Positions 3,679 through 5,930 of a stretch of DNA of 5,930 nucleotides are shown here, one piece after another (the stretch's first letter is position 1; each line of letters begins with the position of its first letter). This stretch comes from Candidatus Nomurabacteria bacterium. Lineage in GTDB: Bacteria; Patescibacteriota; Minisyncoccia; Phycocordibacterales; UBA9973. The stretch covers positions 1-5,930 of the forward strand of contig CALRFC010000044.1 in assembly GCA_943356395.1 (NCBI GenBank), written 5' to 3'. The position numbers and the translations under genes are program-made. The notes below the pieces were generated by a model. That model saw only the letters and a program-made list of their open reading frames with translations. It did no database searches and had not been told where the DNA came from.

Positions 3679-4266
3679 ATGTTTAAATCACAAGAATACA
3701 ATTCGATAAAGGTAATCTTGATCGCAGTAGTAATTATTGGTGTAGGATATTTTATATTCAAGAATGTATCAAACAGGGGTGTGGGGCAAAAGGGGACGGT
3801 GTATGATATGCCGCAAGCGCAGAACTCAAACGGAGCTTATAGAAAATGTGCTTCAAATATGGCTCCCTGGATTCAAGTTATTTCACCGAATGGCGGGGAA
3901 GTGTTTCCTCCCGCGCAGAATGCGAAAATAAAGTGGAGTAGCTGTAATTTGAGCTCTGCTGACCATGTCGATATCAGAATCGCCCAAGTTAATCCAACAA
4001 CTGGTCAATTAACAGGCGGACTCTGGTATAATCTCGCAACACAAACTGCAAATGACGGTTCTGAAATCATCATGATCCATGAGAACATTCCTTTAGGAAC
4101 ATATAAATTAGTCGTTCAGGATATGTCAGTATGGCTCGATGGCATCGGACATCCGGGAGATATCTCTGACAACTCTTTTAAAGTCCTACCGGCGGGAAGC
4201 ACTGGCACTGGCACTGGAGGTAGCAATAGTGGTGGCGGTGCTGGCGGAACAGTTATGCCGAAATAA
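3679..4266 (+). CDS. Membrane-anchored surface protein with Ig-like (Kre9/KNH-type) domain
   Basis: The 195-residue product has a short basic N-terminus and one hydrophobic helix (about 9-28), an uncleaved-looking anchor that leaves the rest outside the cell. Residues 64-170 resemble Ig-like beta-sandwich modules: W-I-Q-V-I-S-P-N-G-G-E (64-74), then a proline/alanine turn, then I-K-W-S-S (84-88), a signature I associate with Kre9/KNH-type domains. A later segment (139-146, LGTYKLVV) looks like the closing strands. Cys57 and Cys89 could form a disulfide. The tail (172-191) is low complexity, made of G, S and T. Adhesion or surface-layer anchoring is likely but unproven. The gene stands alone between the two copies of the terminator repeat, behind a promoter region containing a G9 tract. 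Confidence 0.82.
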   Translation: MFKSQEYNSIKVILIAVVIIGVGYFIFKNVSNRGVGQKGTVYDMPQAQNSNGAYRKCASNMAPWIQVISPNGGEVFPPAQNAKIKWSSCNLSSADHVDIRIAQVNPTTGQLTGGLWYNLATQTANDGSEIIMIHENIPLGTYKLVVQDMSVWLDGIGHPGDISDNSFKVLPAGSTGTGTGGSNSGGGAGGTVMPK

Positions 4267-4279
4267 AAGATTCCTCATA

Positions 4280-4348
4280 ACCATGCAAGGACCGTCTTTG
4301 CATAGATAACAAAAACTCCCGCCCAACTTTTCAGATGGCGGGATTTTT
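4280..4348 (+). repeat. Terminator-bearing intergenic repeat, copy 2
   Basis: This is the partner of 3517-3584. It contains an extra hairpin not formed in copy 1: ATGCAAGG (4283-4290) pairs with 4296-4303 (one G-T wobble) around ACCGT. Its last 27 bases (4322-4348) are identical to 3557-3583. The 13 bases 4283-4295 are an inverted copy of 3528-3540. Confidence 0.75.
4317..4348 (+). terminator. Intrinsic terminator of the Ig-like gene
   Basis: TCCCGCC (4317-4323) pairs perfectly with GGCGGGA (4337-4343) around the conserved 13-nt loop 4324-4336, followed by five T residues (4344-4348). A second small hairpin, ATCCCA/TGGGAT (4351-4356/4361-4366, loop TCTC), follows at once and has no T-run. 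Confidence 0.88.
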
Positions 4349-4387
4349 GAATCCCATCTCTGGGATGTACATTGTAAGTAAGTAAGC

Positions 4388-4393
4388 TATAAT
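4388..4393 (+). promoter_or_regulatory. Consensus -10 box upstream of the secreted hypothetical gene
   Basis: A perfect TATAAT lies 41 bp before the ATG at 4435, so this gene would have a leader of roughly 35 nt, unlike its neighbours. No -35 at standard spacing is seen. Just upstream is a TAAG-type tandem (4376-4386), and TAAGT/ACTTA (4403-4407/4416-4420) forms a short inverted repeat in the leader that could be an operator. A weaker TATAAC at 4419-4424 is an alternative -10. Confidence 0.4.
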
Positions 4394-4434
4394 TAAAGAG
4401 CCTAAGTAAATTATCACTTATAACCTGAAATCAT

Positions 4435-5115
4435 ATGGAAAAAATGGAAATGGGCGGACCGCAACATGAAGACAAATCCGCTTTCGAAGCTTTTCGTAGC
4501 AAGCTAAAAACTGCACTGGTGGCTGCCGGAGTTTTTCTCATGTCTTTTGAAAACACCGAAGCCCAGTCATTTATAAAGAGAGAGAATATAACACCAGAAC
4601 AAAACAAGTTTCTTCATGAAAAAGTCATTGAGATTGACAGCTTGACCGGTGCTTTGATAGATCTTGCTAAAAATAATGATTTTGGCATGGAAGTAACTAG
4701 GCCGAGTACAGATAATTCTGGCCTTGATACGACGTATCAATATACGTCAAAAGACAATCAGTTCAGTATGTTTAGATATAATTCTTCAGTTTACAAAAAT
4801 TCAGTATTACAAGAGGACGATATTTATTTAAATGGCAATAGATATAATATCGAAGTTAGAAAAAATCTTACTGATACAAGCAAGAGTGCTGCGGAAAATG
4901 ACGCAGTGTATATCGTAGAGTATGATGGTCCAGTGCCGTATATCAACAAGTCTGGGTACAAATTTGATTGCCCGCATCCCGATGTCGGATACGCAGAGGC
5001 TCATTCGACATCTGCTGAAGTCAAAGAAATCATCTACACATATCAGGATGTAGTAAATAAACTTGATGAGGTTGAACAAACATTGAAAGAAGAGATTGCT
5101 AGTTTGGAGAAATAA
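4435..5115 (+). CDS. Secreted or membrane-tethered hypothetical protein
   Basis: The family is not recognised. The 226-residue product has a polar N-terminus of about 24 residues containing K22, K24 and K25, then a short hydrophobic core (26-38, ending in GVFLMSF) and E-A-Q at 42-44, which could be a long signal peptide cleaved near residue 44 or a tether. Residues 45-165 are mixed, with many N, S, D and T and beta-like stretches (GNRYNIEVRKNL, AVYIVEYDGP). Residues 196-226 form a probable amphipathic helix or coiled coil (KLDEVEQTLKEEIASLEK). The start is uncertain: ATGs at 4435, 4444 and 4450 all keep the hydrophobic core, and there is no Shine-Dalgarno sequence. Its only tryptic-like oddity is a single cysteine (179). 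It ends 12 nt before a terminator shared with the DUF389 gene. Confidence 0.72.
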   Translation: MEKMEMGGPQHEDKSAFEAFRSKLKTALVAAGVFLMSFENTEAQSFIKRENITPEQNKFLHEKVIEIDSLTGALIDLAKNNDFGMEVTRPSTDNSGLDTTYQYTSKDNQFSMFRYNSSVYKNSVLQEDDIYLNGNRYNIEVRKNLTDTSKSAAENDAVYIVEYDGPVPYINKSGYKFDCPHPDVGYAEAHSTSAEVKEIIYTYQDVVNKLDEVEQTLKEEIASLEK

Positions 5116-5127
5116 TTTCGGGAATTG

Positions 5128-5166
5128 CAAAAAGCTGCTCGGACTGCATGTCCAAGTGGCTTTTTG
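5128..5166. terminator. Bidirectional terminator between convergent genes
   Basis: CAAAAAGC (5128-5135) pairs with GCTTTTTG (5159-5166). The stem continues through two G-T wobbles and C-G/T-A pairs, a single mismatch (5140/5154) and GGAC/GTCC (5141-5144/5150-5153) around TGCAT. Each strand ends in a T-run, so one hairpin serves both the plus-strand gene stopping at 5115 and the minus-strand gene stopping at 5169, which lies 2 nt away. Confidence 0.85.
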
Positions 5167-5168
5167 TA

Positions 5169-5804
5169 TTATCTGCTCCTCACCTTCAATATCCCAAACA
5201 CGATCGCGCTTGCGAGGAGTATTCCGCCGACGTTGAGCGCGAATATCGTGAGCGCGGCTTTGGAAAGTATTTTCGAGCTCACGAGCCCCACGCCGGTCGC
5301 GACGAGTGGCGGCATGAGCGAGACTGCAATACCGATGCCCGTCATGGCGCCGCCGACTTTCGTCCGCACCAGTCCGTAGGCGGCGATGGCGCCGGAGACG
5401 AGGGCGATGAAGACATCGAAGAAATAATTCGGCGAGAAAGAAATGAAGATTCCGCTGATGTTCCAATTGAAATACTTGATGGCGATGCATGCGCCGAGCG
5501 CGGCCACGGCGAGTCCGACTAGTATGGAAACGACGAGCATGGCGAGGCTGTGGCCGATGAGCTTCTTGTCGCTCGAAATGATGCCGAGCGAGAGCCCGAG
5601 AATGGGCCACATGAGGGGCGCGACGACCATGGAGGCGATGAGCACGGGAATGCTGTCGAGCAATATCCCGCTTGCGGCAAGGAGCGCCGCACCCACGACG
5701 AGGATATAGAAATCCCTGTCCGGCACAGTATTCTCAAGCACTTCTCTCACGGCCTTGGCCCGTCCCACTTCCGTCACCGCACCCGATGTATGAAAAAATG
5801 TCAT
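5169..5804 (-). CDS. DUF389 family integral membrane protein
   Basis: DUF389 proteins are multi-pass membrane proteins without an established biochemical function. The 211-residue product carries the family's hallmark segments: GILLDSIPVLIASMVVAPLM (46-65) then PILGLSLG (67-74), VGGAMTGIGIAVSLMPPLVA (150-169), and ALNVGGILLASAIVF (189-203). About six helices are predicted, near 33-50, 55-77, 85-109, 128-146, 154-177 and 182-206. The first 30 residues are a soluble lead-in (RAKAVREVLENTVPDRD). It lacks any large extra N-terminal domain, so it is the short core form. It has its own promoter six bases before the ATG, is GC-rich like mscL and the PCD gene, and converges on the secreted hypothetical gene. 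The start is supported by the promoter spacing. Confidence 0.9.
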   Translation of the reverse strand: MTFFHTSGAVTEVGRAKAVREVLENTVPDRDFYILVVGAALLAASGILLDSIPVLIASMVVAPLMWPILGLSLGIISSDKKLIGHSLAMLVVSILVGLAVAALGACIAIKYFNWNISGIFISFSPNYFFDVFIALVSGAIAAYGLVRTKVGGAMTGIGIAVSLMPPLVATGVGLVSSKILSKAALTIFALNVGGILLASAIVFGILKVRSR

Positions 5805-5810
5805 GAGTGA

Positions 5811-5819
5811 AGTATATCA
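5811..5819 (-). promoter_or_regulatory. Extended -10 promoter of the DUF389 gene, predicted leaderless
   Basis: On the minus strand TGA (5819-5817) precedes TATACT (5816-5811), and exactly six bases separate it from the ATG (5804-5802). This repeats the TGn / TATACT / 6 nt / ATG layout of the PCD-like gene, with an identical -10 hexamer, on the opposite strand. Confidence 0.7.
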
Positions 5820-5873
5820 CGACATGTTTTGTTTTGATTGAAAAATAAGGGGTAATGTGGGAAGATTATTATA

Positions 5874-5930
5874 ATGAAGATAAAAAAAACTAATACAGTA
5901 AAAAATATCGCAATCTTTGAAGACAGGGAA
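5874..5930 (+). CDS. 5' end of a gene cut by the window edge, possibly Bro-N family
   Basis: Nineteen codons are open to the window end, starting at ATG 5874 and reading MKIKKTNTVKNIAIFEDRE. A lysine-rich start followed by a K-x-I-A-I-F-E-D-x-E stretch resembles the beginning of Bro-N domain proteins, where an I-R-R segment normally follows, but that part lies outside the window, so the family call is a guess. The gene is divergent from DUF389 and separated from it by 69 bp of AT-rich DNA. TATTAT at 5867-5872 is too close to the ATG to serve as its -10 box; GGGAAG (5859-5864) about 10 nt upstream is a weak ribosome-binding candidate. Confidence 0.4.
   Translation, partial: MKIKKTNTVKNIAIFEDRE

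Noticed and set aside
4351..4366. ATCCCA/TGGGAT palindrome, sharing GAATCCCAT with the tRNA 3' end, as a third attachment site
   Set aside because: Only nine bases match and the similarity stops there. It is more simply a small hairpin after the terminator.
4828..5610. 260-codon minus-strand frame
   Set aside because: It overlaps DUF389 in another frame, runs across the bidirectional terminator and is full of R and H, typical of an out-of-frame shadow of a GC-rich gene.
1..5930. TGA recoded to glycine, as in some CPR lineages
   Set aside because: TGA ends the PCD-like gene and mscL at the expected family lengths, and no conserved frame continues through TGA.

Overview
The window looks like a piece of a small, streamlined genome of the Candidate Phyla Radiation (Patescibacteria), most likely a Parcubacteria-type lineage. 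This is an inference from several signs: short genes, almost no Shine-Dalgarno sequences, promoters placed so close to start codons that mRNAs should be leaderless, a tRNA without an encoded CCA end, a short VKOR-family protein and a short MscL, and membrane-anchored or lysine/glutamate-rich hypothetical proteins. TGA acts as a normal stop (PCD-like gene, mscL), so this is not one of the TGA-recoding CPR groups. No 16S or other phylogenetic marker is present, so placement stays tentative.

Layout. 1-170 holds a promoter-like sequence and a perfect 12-bp terminator-type hairpin. 171-1004 encodes an unrecognised exported protein with three C-terminal membrane helices, closed by a strong terminator at 1015-1042. 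1059-1829 is a two-gene unit: a pterin-4a-carbinolamine dehydratase-like protein and, 3 nt later, a VKOR-family thiol oxidoreductase. tRNA-His(GTG) lies at 1916-1987 behind its own promoter. The next 200 bp are non-coding but full of hairpins, and end with an exact 19-bp copy of the tRNA 3' end inside a tRNA-sized, tRNA-like relic. mscL follows at 2214-2513, then a 328-aa protein with two copies of a 34-residue motif (2526-3512). A membrane-anchored Ig-like surface protein (3679-4266) and a secreted hypothetical protein (4435-5115) come next. The Ig-like gene is bracketed by two copies of one terminator-bearing repeat and is preceded by a G9 tract in the spacer of a possible promoter. On the minus strand, 5804-5169 encodes a DUF389 membrane protein that converges on the secreted gene and shares a bidirectional terminator with it. 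The window ends in the first 19 codons of a plus-strand gene.

How the parts fit. The housekeeping-type genes (PCD-like, VKOR, mscL, DUF389) are visibly richer in G+C than the hypothetical genes between them, as if conserved genes alternate with more variable cell-envelope genes. Most plus-strand genes either export a protein or act in the membrane: oxidative folding by VKOR, turgor release by MscL, and surface or secreted proteins. Nothing here is a recognisable defence, CRISPR or biosynthetic system. The most interesting signals are the uniform TGn / TAnnnT / 6 nt / ATG start architecture shared by four genes, the possible phase-variable promoter of the Ig-like surface gene, and the tRNA-His-derived structured module.
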